Below, piece after piece: positions 28,385-37,957 of a stretch of DNA of 64,000 nt. This stretch comes from JAHEGP01 sp963751595 (GTDB taxonomy: Bacteria; Pseudomonadota; Gammaproteobacteria; Pseudomonadales; JAHEGP01): assembly GCA_963751595.1 (NCBI GenBank), contig CAVVVC010000005.1, positions 95,821 to 159,820 of the forward strand, written 5' to 3'. A program made the translations under genes and the position numbers. Below the pieces are notes generated by a model. That model made no database searches and was not told the DNA's origin. It was given only the letters and a program-made list of their open reading frames with translations. Within the stretch, counting starts at the first letter, position 1; the number at the start of each line of letters is the position of its first letter.

Positions 28385-29977
28385 CTAAAGTGGCATATTG
28401 GCGTGTTTGCGCACCGGTTCAGGCACTTGCTTGTTTTCCAACATGATCAGCGCCTTGATGATCCGGAAGCGGGTATTGCGCGGACGAATGATATCGTCGA
28501 CATAACCGCGACGGGCCGCCACATAGGGGTTGGTGAAATTATCGGCGTACTCGCGTTTGTACTGCTCAAGTTTTTCCCCGGCTTCTTCGGCGGATTGGGC
28601 GGCGCGAAGCTCTTGGGAGTAGAGGATCTCAGCCGCGCCGCCGGCACCCATCACCGCAATCTCGGCTGTTGGCCAGGCATAGTTGATGTCACCACCGAGG
28701 TGTTTGGAGTTCATCACGCAATAGGCACCGCCGTAGGCTTTTCGGGTGATGATGGTGATCTTCGGCACCGTAGCTTCGGCAAAGGCAAACAGCAGTTTGG
28801 CTCCGTTGCGGATGATGCCACCATATTCCTGAACCGTGCCGGGCAGAAAACCGGGCACGTCCTCAAAGACCACCAGTGGGATGTTGAAAGCATCGCAAAA
28901 ACGCACGAAGCGCGCGCCCTTGACCGATGAATCATTGTCGAGGGTGCCGGCGAGGTGCACGGGATTGTTCGCCACTATGCCGACCGAACGGCCGCCATAG
29001 CGGGCGAAGCCAATGACAAGGTTAGGCGCGTAAGCGGGCTGAATTTCGAAGAAAATCGTATCGTCGACGGTTTCGCGGATGACCTCTTTGATATCGTAGG
29101 CTTCGCTCGCGTTTTCCGGGATCAGCTGATCCAGAGAGTCCGACATCCGCTCCGACGGATCGCCGGTCGCGACGGGATCCGGCGGCTGCATATTGTTTTG
29201 CGGCAGGAAGCTGATCAACTCGCGGATGCTACTCAGGGCGTCCTCTTCAGATTCGCAGGCCAAGTGGGCCACGCCGCTTCGCGTGGCATGGATTTGCGCG
29301 CCACCGAGCGTTTCCGTATCGACGTCCTCGTGGGTCACGGCCTTAACCACCTTCGGCCCTGTCAGGAACATGTAGCTGGAGTTTTCCACCATGAAGACGA
29401 AGTCCGTCAGCGCAGGGGAATAGACCGCCCCTCCGGCGCAGGGTCCCATGATGCAGGAGATCTGCGGAATCACACCGGAGGCGTCGACATTGCGCTGAAA
29501 GATTTCGGTATAACCGGCCAGGCTCTCGATACCTTCCTGAATGCGCGCTCCGCCCGAATCATTGAGGCCGATGACGGGAGCCCCGTTACGCAGCGCCATA
29601 TCCATTACCTTGCAGATCTTCTCGGCAAAGGTCTCCGAGAGCGATCCACCCAACACAGTAAAGTCCTGGGAAAAGACAAACACCAGCCGCCCGTCGATCG
29701 TGCCGTAACCGGTGACCACACCGTCACCGGGAAAGACCTTTTCCTGCATCCCGAAATCGGTGCAACGGTGCGTTTTGAACATGTCGAACTCCTCAAAGCT
29801 ATCCGCATCGAGAAGGTATTCGAGGCGCTCGCGCGCGGTCATCCGCCCCGCCGCATGATGCTTATCGATGCGAGCCTGCCCGCCGCCCATACGCGCTTGT
29901 TCACGCAAGTCCGCCAGGTGGCGGTTGCGATCGAGACGCGAAGCGTCAGACGTTGAAGTGGGTTCCTGACCGCTCAT
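28385..29977 (-). CDS. mmdA: Carboxyltransferase subunit, methylmalonyl-CoA decarboxylase/propionyl-CoA carboxylase beta type
   Basis: Acyl-CoA carboxyltransferase of 530 aa transferring CO2 between methylmalonyl-CoA (or a related substrate) and biotin. Crotonase-fold oxyanion motifs are visible: GGSLSETFAEKI, NDSGGARIQEG, IMGPCAGGAVYSPALTDF, and in the second half FEDVPGFLPGTVQEYGGIIR and TRKAYGGAYCVM. With beta, gamma and carrier subunits but no biotin carboxylase encoded nearby, a decarboxylase rather than a carboxylase is inferred. AGGTG precedes the ATG. It starts 8 bases after the ABM-protein gene. Confidence 0.9.
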   Translation of the reverse strand: MSGQEPTSTSDASRLDRNRHLADLREQARMGGGQARIDKHHAAGRMTARERLEYLLDADSFEEFDMFKTHRCTDFGMQEKVFPGDGVVTGYGTIDGRLVFVFSQDFTVLGGSLSETFAEKICKVMDMALRNGAPVIGLNDSGGARIQEGIESLAGYTEIFQRNVDASGVIPQISCIMGPCAGGAVYSPALTDFVFMVENSSYMFLTGPKVVKAVTHEDVDTETLGGAQIHATRSGVAHLACESEEDALSSIRELISFLPQNNMQPPDPVATGDPSERMSDSLDQLIPENASEAYDIKEVIRETVDDTIFFEIQPAYAPNLVIGFARYGGRSVGIVANNPVHLAGTLDNDSSVKGARFVRFCDAFNIPLVVFEDVPGFLPGTVQEYGGIIRNGAKLLFAFAEATVPKITIITRKAYGGAYCVMNSKHLGGDINYAWPTAEIAVMGAGGAAEILYSQELRAAQSAEEAGEKLEQYKREYADNFTNPYVAARRGYVDDIIRPRNTRFRIIKALIMLENKQVPEPVRKHANMPL

Positions 29978-29985
29978 GGGAGCAC

Positions 29986-30273
29986 CTAGCTTTGATAGTA
30001 AACTTGATAGAGGGTTTCTTCTCCGAGGCAGTCATCCACCCGCGCCTGGATTTCGGCTCGCGCAGGGTTCTGGAGCCATTGATTCCAATGTTCCAGCGAA
30101 TCCCAGGTGCTGATGACGAGATGCTCACTGGGTTCATCGACCCGGATGAGTGTTTCACCAGAGATGTATCCGGGCTGTGTTAAGGCGCGGTTGCGTAGCT
30201 CAATCAGGAGCGGCGTCAGTTGCTCGATTATTTCAACCGGGACATGGCGGAGTATGATCACTTTGACAGACAT
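29986..30273 (-). CDS. Antibiotic-biosynthesis-monooxygenase-fold (ABM) protein
   Basis: A 95-aa dimeric alpha/beta-barrel-type protein: VIILRHVPVEIIEQLTPLL, then GYISGETLIRVDEPSEHLV and ISTWDSLEHWNQWLQNPAR, the familiar ABM/DUF4188-like pattern of stress-responsive quinone or heme-degrading small monooxygenases. AGAGGGG lies just before the ATG. It is the first gene of the decarboxylase operon, eight bases from the carboxyltransferase. Its role there is unknown. It could act on a substrate or simply be co-transcribed. Confidence 0.85.
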   Translation of the reverse strand: MSVKVIILRHVPVEIIEQLTPLLIELRNRALTQPGYISGETLIRVDEPSEHLVISTWDSLEHWNQWLQNPARAEIQARVDDCLGEETLYQVYYQS

Positions 30274-30321
30274 GAGTCCCCTCTGGTGGAGCGACTAGAC
30301 TGCGGCTTTCCTGTCACGCCT

Positions 30322-30351
30322 AGTGTAACCAAGTTCCCCTCAATGATTCAA
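30322..30351 (-). promoter_or_regulatory. Candidate promoter of the ABM-decarboxylase operon
   Basis: Read on the minus strand, TTGAAT (30351-30346) and TACACT (30327-30322) are separated by 18 bases, with TGGT directly before the -10. It lies about 50 bases upstream of the ABM gene start. Pattern-based inference. Confidence 0.45.
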
Positions 30352-30701
30352 AGCAAAAGTCATTACTAGGGTAAATAGTTTTTCGCACTTTCCCGAGGAC
30401 TCCCTGGTCCATGGTTACGCAATCGAGTAAATGGCCGCCTGCTTCAGCTCTTTGAGGAAGCCCAGACCCAATGCGCGGCCCCGGAGGGTTCCGATGAAAC
30501 CAGGGCAGGGACCCCAGGAATCTACACCAATCCTTTTGGTGATCTGGTCTCCAGCCGGCCATCGGCGGCCGCTGCCAACTTATTCCATCACCGGCACTCG
30601 CGCCCTTCACGTTCGATATGCTATACCCCCGGTTGCGCCTGCGGACAGGCGCCACAACCATTGCACTTTTCTTTTTTGCGCGACAAAAGGAGTTGTTTGC
30701 C
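30352..30701. other. Intergenic region without a recognisable gene
   Basis: About 350 bases between the divergent ABM operon and the DNA ligase gene. A long minus-strand open frame (30320-30838) crosses it but has no family features and overlaps the ligase. Apart from the promoter just downstream on the minus strand and AAAGGAG at 30686-30692 for the ligase, nothing is seen. Confidence 0.6.
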
Positions 30702-31553
30702 ATGAAGTCCCCCCTCGGATTAGCCCCCTTACATTTTCTGTTACTGTGCCTGCTGATAGCGCCGCTTGGCGGCGAAGCCACCGCCGGCGAGCCCAGACTG
30801 ATGCTGGCAACAAAGTGGCAACCGGACGATGACCCCACTGGCTGGTGGGTCAGCGAAAAATATGACGGCGTGCGCGGCTACTGGAACGGCAAGCAAATGT
30901 TGAGCCGTGGTGGCGAGATTATCGAGCTGCCCGCAAGTCTGCGCAGCGCCCTGCCGCCCTTTGCCCTGGACGGTGAGCTTTGGGCCGGTCGCGGGCGCTT
31001 TGAAGCAACGCTGGCGACCGTTCGCGACCGGCAACCGGGCGAGGGCTGGGAAGATATTCAGTTCCAGGTTTTCGATGCGCCCCTTCAGGCGGGTCCGTTC
31101 GAACTGCGGATTGACACGATTGCGCGCTGGCTGGCACAGCGGCCCCCCTCTCCTGTAAGGCTTGCTGTTCAGACCCGCTGCAAAGGCCGGGAGCATCTGC
31201 AACAAATCCTGAATGCACTGGAAGCAAGGGATGGCGAGGGGGTGATGTTGCGCGCTGCCCACTCACCCTACCAGGCGGGGCGCAGCCAGTATCTGCGCAA
31301 GCACAAGCGCTTCGACGATACCGAGGCGCGGGTGGTCGGCTACAACCCCGGCAAGGGCAAATACACGGGCAAAGTGGGTTCGCTCCAGGTGGAACTACCC
31401 GATGGCAGGCGTTTTGCGGTGGGCTCAGGCCTGAGCGATGCACAGCGCAGCGAGCCGCCCCCGCTTGGCAGCATCATCACCTTCAAACACCACGGCTGGA
31501 CCCGCCACCGGAAGCCGCGCTTTCCGGTTTTTTGGCGGGTTCGCGATCAGTAG
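30702..31553 (+). CDS. Exported ATP-dependent DNA ligase (LigE type)
   Basis: A 283-aa minimal ATP-dependent DNA ligase with an N-terminal signal peptide (FLLLCLLIAPLGGEATA), so probably periplasmic or secreted. The adenylation lysine lies in SEKYDGVRGYW, followed by LDGELWAGRGRFE, a segment EGVMLRAAHSPY and the OB-fold part VVGYNPGKGKYTGKVGS ending with FKHHGWTRHRKPRFPVF. The start at 30702 is supported by AAAGGAG nine bases upstream. LigE enzymes of marine and competent Proteobacteria have been linked to extracellular DNA handling and biofilm. No competence genes are adjacent. Confidence 0.92.
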   Translation: MKSPLGLAPLHFLLLCLLIAPLGGEATAGEPRLMLATKWQPDDDPTGWWVSEKYDGVRGYWNGKQMLSRGGEIIELPASLRSALPPFALDGELWAGRGRFEATLATVRDRQPGEGWEDIQFQVFDAPLQAGPFELRIDTIARWLAQRPPSPVRLAVQTRCKGREHLQQILNALEARDGEGVMLRAAHSPYQAGRSQYLRKHKRFDDTEARVVGYNPGKGKYTGKVGSLQVELPDGRRFAVGSGLSDAQRSEPPPLGSIITFKHHGWTRHRKPRFPVFWRVRDQ

Positions 31554-31611
31554 CTGAACTTGTTATCGGGACTGCTTGCTGGTGACCGTCCCAGGACCTC
31601 GATTACCGAGC

Positions 31612-32454
31612 TCAACCCCGCACGAAGTCAACCATGCGGTCGGCCACTTGCTTCGCCGTGTCGCCAAACAGACAGGTAATGTGATTGCCCGCGAATTCTG
31701 CATACTCACCGCGCTTGAGCACCGACAGGGTCAGCCGGGCTTTGTCGGCGGGCACCAGCGGTGGATAGCCGGCCGGCCCGAAGGGGTCAACGGCGCGAAT
31801 GAAGAGCAGCGGTTGCTCGATGCGACTGACGGTGTCAGGCCAGTCAACATCGAGGGTACCCGCGAGCGCCTGTCGGATATGGTCAGGGTGGCAAACGGAT
31901 CGCAGCGTGCCGTCGGCTGCTTCCTTTAGGTCGGAGCGGTAAAACAGTTCCAGGCTAGGGTCCCACTCCCAGTTGGCGTAATACGGCATCGATTTCACCC
32001 GGGACAGGTATTCCTCCCAGGAGGGAAAGGTCATTTCAAGCCGGTCGAGGGTTGGCTTGATCTGCTCCATCACGTCGGCACTCACGGCAATGGGGGCATC
32101 GATGGCCACGGCTCTGCATACCCTCTCGGGGTGGTGGGCTGCCATCACGTAGGCAAGCAGGCCACCGAAGGAATGACCGCCAAACACCACCTGTTCCAGG
32201 CCGAGGGCATCCATCGCGCCAATCATATCGGCGGCGTGATCCGCCATGGTGTAGCCTAACGACGGCTTACTGCTCGCACCTCGACCCCGCAGGTCGAATG
32301 CGAATACGTGGAGTCGCGGTGACAGGTGCTCCATCAGGGCGGAAAAAAAATGCGCGTTCGCGGCCAGACCGGGGGCCAGCAGCAAAGTCGGCCCCTCCCC
32401 CCGGCGCTCCAGGTAATGGAGTTTAACGCCATTGGTATCAACGTAACTGCCCAT
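31612..32454 (-). CDS. Alpha/beta-fold hydrolase
   Basis: Single-domain hydrolase of 280 aa with the nucleophile elbow GGHSFGGLL, an oxyanion region LLLAPGLAANAHFF, FDLRGRGASSKP, and a late catalytic His in FAGNHITCLFG. The acid is probably in VDPFGPAGYPP. The start at 32454 is supported by AAAGGGGAG five bases upstream; a 40-residue upstream extension of the frame lacks family similarity. Substrate unknown. The closest general class is epoxide hydrolase/haloalkane dehalogenase-like esterases. Confidence 0.88.
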   Translation of the reverse strand: MGSYVDTNGVKLHYLERRGEGPTLLLAPGLAANAHFFSALMEHLSPRLHVFAFDLRGRGASSKPSLGYTMADHAADMIGAMDALGLEQVVFGGHSFGGLLAYVMAAHHPERVCRAVAIDAPIAVSADVMEQIKPTLDRLEMTFPSWEEYLSRVKSMPYYANWEWDPSLELFYRSDLKEAADGTLRSVCHPDHIRQALAGTLDVDWPDTVSRIEQPLLFIRAVDPFGPAGYPPLVPADKARLTLSVLKRGEYAEFAGNHITCLFGDTAKQVADRMVDFVRG

Positions 32455-32657
32455 GAGCGCTCCCCTTTGCCACTGCAGTACCCTGCCCCGTCCGCTGCTG
32501 GGGCAGCCCTGGCAGCCGCTCGAGCAAGGCTTCGGTGGGTGCCAGCTGTCAGCTCCCCCACGCCACCGGAACATCTGCGCGGTGCAAAACTACCCCTCGC
32601 GACTTACTGTAAACGATTTCAATGCACGGCGCAGTCCCGGCGATCAGGAAGCAGGCA

Positions 32658-33656
32658 TCAGGGGAAGTTGACCACACTGTCCTGATCCGCCACTACGGCG
32701 ATCGGGCTGCCCTCGCTCTCGATAAACTCAATGCCGTTGGCCGGATCTTCAGCGCTGTCATCGCCTGCCTGACAGGTAAATGCCACGGTATACTCGCCCG
32801 GCGCGAGAAAACCCACCGTGTAGCGCCATTGATTGGCGTCGGCCTCCCAGTTTACGCTCGCGCTTGTCAGCGGCGCGTGGACTGACCCTTCCTCACCAAT
32901 CACTGTGCCGGCCCCACCCTGGTAAACGTAGACGGCAAATCCATCACCGGTATTCACAGCTCCGGAGCAAGCATTTGCCGTCAGGAGAGCTGCGTCTACG
33001 GCACCAACAATATTGCCGCTTTCAGCAAGATCCATTAAGCGCAGGGAGGGTATCAACCGATAATCCTCAAACCCTTTCGGGTTGTTGACCGATTTCCTCA
33101 GGTCAAAATCGATAACGAAGTTATGGCTACCACCGGCCAGTACAGTAAATCCGCTGTTGAGTTTAAGGCCGGACTGGCCCCCGCTGGGAACATACAGCGA
33201 GTACAACTCACCGGTATTGACTTCGATAAGAGAGTCCATAGCGCCCCTTTCAGCATCTACATCGAGGCGCATCCAATTGTACTTCCCCGCAGTCAGCGTT
33301 ACATCATCCAGGAGATTGGCGGTTTCGGTGCCCTGAAGTGCCTTCAGCTCGATGCAGCGAATCGTAGGCTCGCCGGGTGCCGTCGGGCTGGTTTCACCTT
33401 CCAGGTATTGCTGACAGGTTTGACTGTCACCACTCAGAGCAATGGCCTGCGCCTCTCCCTCACTGGGCTTGACGGTAATCCCTGTGAATTGGACCAGTAC
33501 TTTTTCGGCGCTGTCCACTGCGGCATCGGTAATGCTGACATTGACCGTGCCCGTGCCAATACCTCCGTCATCACTCCCACCGCCACCGCCACAGGCGGCC
33601 AAACCCAGTGCCAGTGGTACTAAAACCAAGCTGTGGCGAAAATTCTCAAATTGCAT
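32658..33656 (-). CDS. DUF4382 domain lipoprotein
   Basis: Lipoprotein of 332 aa: signal SLVLVPLALGLAACGGGGG with lipobox LAAC and a Gly/Asp linker, then a DUF4382 domain (GTVNVSITDAAVDSAEKVLV, FTGITVKPS, LDDVTLTAGKYNWMRLDVD, YSLYVPSGGQSGLKL) and a C-terminal beta-rich segment (YTVGFLAPGEYTVAFTCQ). GGAGG is five bases from the ATG. Such proteins are outer-membrane or periplasmic carbohydrate-related or adhesion-like in fold, but the function is unknown. Confidence 0.88.
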   Translation of the reverse strand: MQFENFRHSLVLVPLALGLAACGGGGGSDDGGIGTGTVNVSITDAAVDSAEKVLVQFTGITVKPSEGEAQAIALSGDSQTCQQYLEGETSPTAPGEPTIRCIELKALQGTETANLLDDVTLTAGKYNWMRLDVDAERGAMDSLIEVNTGELYSLYVPSGGQSGLKLNSGFTVLAGGSHNFVIDFDLRKSVNNPKGFEDYRLIPSLRLMDLAESGNIVGAVDAALLTANACSGAVNTGDGFAVYVYQGGAGTVIGEEGSVHAPLTSASVNWEADANQWRYTVGFLAPGEYTVAFTCQAGDDSAEDPANGIEFIESEGSPIAVVADQDSVVNFP

Positions 33657-34100
33657 GCTTGCCTCCGATGAGCTGGACCCCTCTTACCTTTAGCAAGGTG
33701 CGGGGGTTTATCCACCCAAGTGTAGAGGCGGCACAAACGCGCAAACAATCTACAGGCCGTTTTTCCCGGAAATTGTGAGCCATGTCCGGTGTCGACAATA
33801 AGGGGTCGCAGGTTCCCGGGTGAACCGCTCGCGCCCGGTGAGGCCTGCTCCGCCGACAGGCAATTTTCCAGAGCGACAAAAACGCGGTCAGTTGAACCGA
33901 CCACCGCACGCGCAGGTGACAATCTTCCCTCAGCTCTTTTGGTTGTAACAGGAATCATTATCAGAGCGTATTGGTACATCACCTGTGGTTGGAATTCGTT
34001 AAAGTAAAGCTATCGCCGGGGGTGGAGGTTTTTCCTGGCAATGTGCGCAGGGAAAGCCTCCGACCAAACCGGCTTCAAGTCTGGTGGAGGGAGAAGTTCC
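33657..34100. other. Divergent intergenic region, no gene seen
   Basis: About 440 bases separate the divergent DUF4382 lipoprotein and the small secreted protein at 34.1 kb. Open frames here show no coding character. Promoters for both flanking genes are expected, but no clear -35/-10 pair was found. Confidence 0.55.
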
Positions 34101-34622
34101 ATGCGAAAACTACTAGTGACACTGGCCCTGTTGACAGCGGCTGCGAATGGCCAGGCAGCACAGAGCAACGCCGACAAGATAGCGCGCGCGCAAAGCGCGG
34201 CGCCGGCTGCAGTCAGCAAGGATGCCACCGTGGTCGACCTTGACGGCACCGTACTGAAAGAAGGCTCCAACGGCTGGGTTTGTATGCCAGGTGTTCGCCC
34301 CGGAGACGACCACCCCATGTGTAACGATGCCGTCTGGAGTAAATTAATGCAGGCGGCCGGGGCCGGCAAGGACTTCAGCACTGACCGAATAGGCATCTCC
34401 TACATGCTGCAGGGCGACATGAATGTAAGCAATTCCAACCCTGCTGCAACCGACCCAGACAACGGCGATGTCTGGGTACAGGAGGGTCCGCACATCATGG
34501 TGGTAGTGCCCAGGGCAATGCTGCAAGGGATGTCTGACGATCCCTACAACGGTGGCCCCTACGTGATGTGGAAAGACACCCCCTATGCCCATATCATGGT
34601 GCCGGTACCGGGCACACAGTAG
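34101..34622 (+). CDS. Small secreted protein of unknown function
   Basis: Protein of 173 aa with a signal peptide (MRKLLVTLALLTAAANGQAA). The mature part contains VCMPGVRPGDDHPMCNDAVW, GISYMLQGDMNVSNSNP and HIMVVVPRAMLQGM, which resembles an uncharacterised family of exported proteins with two conserved Cys and several Met/His residues. The start at 34101 has a strong GGAGGGAGAAG just upstream. No operon partners. Metal binding is possible given the Met/His content but is only a guess. Confidence 0.8.
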   Translation: MRKLLVTLALLTAAANGQAAQSNADKIARAQSAAPAAVSKDATVVDLDGTVLKEGSNGWVCMPGVRPGDDHPMCNDAVWSKLMQAAGAGKDFSTDRIGISYMLQGDMNVSNSNPAATDPDNGDVWVQEGPHIMVVVPRAMLQGMSDDPYNGGPYVMWKDTPYAHIMVPVPGTQ

Positions 34623-34883
34623 CTGGGATGTTCTTAGTGCAGCACGGATCGGGAAGCCTGGCAGCTAATCCACTGTGGTAGCCAATCAAGCCCGGCTATG
34701 CTGCAAACTTAAAAAGGGCGGCCGCCTTGCGCTAAGCGCGGTGCGGTGCGGTGGTTCAGCTTGGGAACTGTCATGCGCAACGCAGGTGTAAATCCCGCTG
34801 CTATTCGCCCGGACTATTTCCCGGTTGCGTGCTGTGCACGGGATGAAGCTGATACGCTGTGGCAGACCCCAGCTTGCACGCGC

Positions 34884-35846
34884 CTACGCAGGCTTGATCA
34901 GGTTGGTTATCACTTCGGCCTGCGCCATCGATGGGACTGCCAGAAAGTCTAATGCTTCGTAGGCCGGATCTGGATATTTGTAGAACCCCTCCCCGCCCAG
35001 GGCACCCTGCAGGCCCTTATCCAGAAATCGGGTTTTCAGGTATTCCGCGCCCCTGAACCATTGCTCATCCTGCAGTTGCTCGCCCCAGTACATAGCCACA
35101 TCGTAGGCCGTTTTCATGCCAATCATATCGACCATGCCCAGCGGCCCCCGGGGCGCTCCCGGATTAGCGATCATGTAGGTTCTGTCAACGTCCTCGGCAG
35201 TTGCTACCCCTTCGGCGACGAGTAACAGCGAAGCTCGCAACAATTGAACCAACCAGGTATTCAGCACATAGCCATTCTGCTCCTTGCGCACCGGAATCGG
35301 CACCATGCCGATTTCAATCGAAAATTGCACCAGGCGTTTTATGGTGTCCCGGGCCGTCGTGTCGTGACCCATAATCTCGGCCAAATTCGACAACCAGATT
35401 TGGTTGGCAAAGTGTAGCGAACAGAACTTTTCCGGCCTGCCGGTGGCTTCGGCGAACATACTGGGCAGCAGTGTCGAGGTATTGGTCGCAAGCAGGGTAT
35501 GGGTCGGCAACAGGCTGGCCATTTTCGTATAAAGGTCGGTTTTTATTTCAGGTATTTCTGGCACCGCCTCGATCACAAGGTCTGCCTCGGCGACGGCCGC
35601 CGCAAGCTCGGTTGTAAACACCAGTCGTTCGCAGGTAGCGCTGATATCATCGGCGCTGGCGCCGACATCGTTCTGGTAAATCGTGGCGTAGTCCCGCTGA
35701 CGCGCCCGGCATACATCCAGGGATTGCCGGTCGATATCAAACACCACAACCTGTTTGCCCTTGAATGCGCTGTGCCAGCCAATTTGGCCCCCCAAGACAC
35801 CTGCACCAATAACGACTACCTGACTTATCCCGGATTCTGCACTCAT
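34884..35846 (-). CDS. 3-hydroxyacyl-CoA dehydrogenase family protein
   Basis: NAD-dependent 3-hydroxyacyl-CoA dehydrogenase of 320 aa. The Rossmann motif VIGAGVLGGQIGWHSAFKG is followed by VFDIDRQSLD, and the middle keeps ADLVIEAVPEIPEIK, ATNTSTLLPS and the catalytic-His context FCSLHFANQIWLSNLAEI. AGGGG lies nine bases before the ATG. The substrate could be a short-chain 3-hydroxybutyryl-CoA or another hydroxyacid. It is not near other beta-oxidation genes. Confidence 0.9.
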   Translation of the reverse strand: MSAESGISQVVVIGAGVLGGQIGWHSAFKGKQVVVFDIDRQSLDVCRARQRDYATIYQNDVGASADDISATCERLVFTTELAAAVAEADLVIEAVPEIPEIKTDLYTKMASLLPTHTLLATNTSTLLPSMFAEATGRPEKFCSLHFANQIWLSNLAEIMGHDTTARDTIKRLVQFSIEIGMVPIPVRKEQNGYVLNTWLVQLLRASLLLVAEGVATAEDVDRTYMIANPGAPRGPLGMVDMIGMKTAYDVAMYWGEQLQDEQWFRGAEYLKTRFLDKGLQGALGGEGFYKYPDPAYEALDFLAVPSMAQAEVITNLIKPA

Positions 35847-36030
35847 GGATTTATACCCCTATAACATTGCGAAGAAGAAGCCGTCGGGACAGGGGCCTGG
35901 AGCCAGTCGCCCGAGCCGACAATTGGCGCACTCCCCGACAGGGTAAACGGCATTCCCGGGGAAGTCACGGCAGGCGGGGGAGCTGATCGCCGGCCTGCCG
36001 CACAGGGGTACCTACGCTGGAGCCAGCGCC

Positions 36031-37275
36031 CTAGTCGATCAACCCCAACTCGGCGGCAAACTTGAAAATCGCCACGGCCGCAGCTTTCCGGGGGAAGGGG
36101 TGGTCCAGGTTCGGCGAAGTCATGCGCACCGCGCGGGGAAACGGCGGATAGGAAATGTCCCAATGGTGACCATGCAGCATCGCCAAATGGGTAGACATGG
36201 GCAATTCAAGGGTGGCCTGCGCCTGGGTCAGCTGCATGTCGTTGTTGCCATCGTATTTGTTCAAACTCAGGTTATCGGCCATCTGGAAGGTCGGCACCTC
36301 TAACACGGTAGTCGCCGCCGATATGCTGAAAAACGGTATATTCAGGGCATCCAGCATTTCCTTGTGCTGCTTGTTGAAGGCTTCACGGGTATAGGTGCCC
36401 AGGTCGAACAGCGCGCCTTTGATGTCGTATTCATCCATGCGACGCAGGGGACCCTGGCGCAGGGCTCCGGCAGAGATCATGGCAAGAAAGTCATGCAGCC
36501 GCGCGGTCACCGCTTCTGTGGGCAAGTCCCTGAGCAGTTGATACAGATTATCGGCGGTGTAGGAACCCCCGACAGCACCCGCCCAGGTGAAAACACAACG
36601 AATACGGTCTTTAAGCTCCGGGTGATTCACCAGCAGAGACAAGATGTCCGGGGCGCCCTTGCTATAACCCATCAGGAAAACATCCCTGGGCGGTGGCCCG
36701 TTGCGCCTGTTTTCTTCTGCGCCTCGCCCCGCATCGGCTTTGAATCCCGCGCCCTCGTTGATGGCTTTCAACAGGTCCGCGTTATTGGCATCGCAGCCCC
36801 GCATGGGATGCGAATCGGCGCGAATAATTTGCCACCCCTGGGCGTCATATTCCTGTTCGATTTCGGGAAACTCGGTGGCGAAAGCCCGGTCGGGCAATAA
36901 CCCATTCAACAGGCCCGGGCAGAAAACCAGGGAGGTGTTTTCCAGCTTGCCTGTCTGCGCCTCGGGCATGTCCCCCTGCCACTCATCGGCGTGAACATTC
37001 TTGAGAAATCGCTCCGAGATTCTCTGTGCCTCCGGACGTTTGTCGCCTGGCAACAGCTTTTTTGCCTCCTTGAGCGCCGCTTTGTCTTTCACACCCTCCT
37101 GCAGGAACAGGTTACGCCAGCGTCGCCCGCACCATTGTTTGACATAGTCGTTGGTGAAAGCCCGCTTGTCCTCAGCCACCAATGTTCTCATGCCGGCAAT
37201 AAGGCCCAGGTAATCGCCGCTTTTTTCCAGCGCTTCCAGCGCTGCGGCACTTTCCGCTAATTGTTGACTGCCCAT
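36031..37275 (-). CDS. Alpha/beta-hydrolase-like protein of unknown function
   Basis: Cytoplasmic-looking protein of 414 aa without a signal peptide. The N-terminal 130 residues are charged and helical (KAALKEAKKLLPGDKRPEAQ). After LVFCPGLLNGLLPD comes an alpha/beta-hydrolase core with the nucleophile elbow MGYSKGAPDILS, a Ser flanked by Lys, and a possible catalytic His in MLHGHHWDISYPPFP. A GGAGG is nine bases from the ATG. No named family is recognised with certainty; esterase or thioesterase activity is an inference. Confidence 0.7.
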   Translation of the reverse strand: MGSQQLAESAAALEALEKSGDYLGLIAGMRTLVAEDKRAFTNDYVKQWCGRRWRNLFLQEGVKDKAALKEAKKLLPGDKRPEAQRISERFLKNVHADEWQGDMPEAQTGKLENTSLVFCPGLLNGLLPDRAFATEFPEIEQEYDAQGWQIIRADSHPMRGCDANNADLLKAINEGAGFKADAGRGAEENRRNGPPPRDVFLMGYSKGAPDILSLLVNHPELKDRIRCVFTWAGAVGGSYTADNLYQLLRDLPTEAVTARLHDFLAMISAGALRQGPLRRMDEYDIKGALFDLGTYTREAFNKQHKEMLDALNIPFFSISAATTVLEVPTFQMADNLSLNKYDGNNDMQLTQAQATLELPMSTHLAMLHGHHWDISYPPFPRAVRMTSPNLDHPFPRKAAAVAIFKFAAELGLID

Positions 37276-37957
37276 CGTAAGCGTCCTCCGTCATCGCCAA
37301 GCTCTCTCGGCTCATTGTTTTTCTGTCTTTTCCGCGCCTCTCCGGCTTCCCCTGGCACTACCCGAATTCAGGGCCCCCGAGTCAACACCGGCATTTTTGA
37401 AGTACGTCAGCAACGCCCAAGAAGACTACCAAGCAGCGATACCAGTGCCTGATTTGCGCCGGACAGCACCGTCTCAAGCCAGGTGCCGGCGCGCCTCAAC
37501 CAACAGCTGGCTGCGTTATGCGCCGGTCTGTATGTTAGCTGTCGATTTTACCGTGCCGGTACCTGAGATTTTTGAATCTTCCCTCGATCGACAAAGACGC
37601 CTTTTGCATAACAGCGTAATGCGAGTAGGCGCCAATCCATAACTCCCGCTTCATCGCTGACTATTTTCAGCACACTGTTCATGCGCGGGGAAATACCCTT
37701 CCCCTTCAGGCCCGAAACAATTTACGAAGCCTTGTAAACGCCTTGTATATTTCCAATTGGTCTAAAAACCATTTTGCAATTTCAAAGCCTGAAGTAGTAA
37801 TGTTGTCTGCGCAAACGCCGGCAGACGAGCATAATTAAAAAACTGTTCGCCGTAGCTGCTTCAACTGCCGACTTGTCACTTTCAATTGCAGACCCCGTGT
37901 TGCTCAAAAAGGGGTTGCCAACACTTCAAAAAAGTCCAAAAAGGCGAGGTACTGCTA
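37276..37957. other. 680-base intergenic region without a recognised gene
   Basis: Lies between the divergent hydrolase-like and GDSL genes. The first half is GC-rich with short unrecognised open frames. The second half (37.7-37.95 kb) is AT-rich and contains the near-tandem GCCTTGTAAAC/GCCTTGTATA, likely the control region of the GDSL gene. No RNA gene or repeat family is recognised. Confidence 0.5.

Noticed and set aside
30320..30838. Minus-strand 172-codon frame upstream of the DNA ligase gene
   Set aside because: It overlaps the ligase start and signal peptide, lacks a ribosome-binding site, and has no family features.
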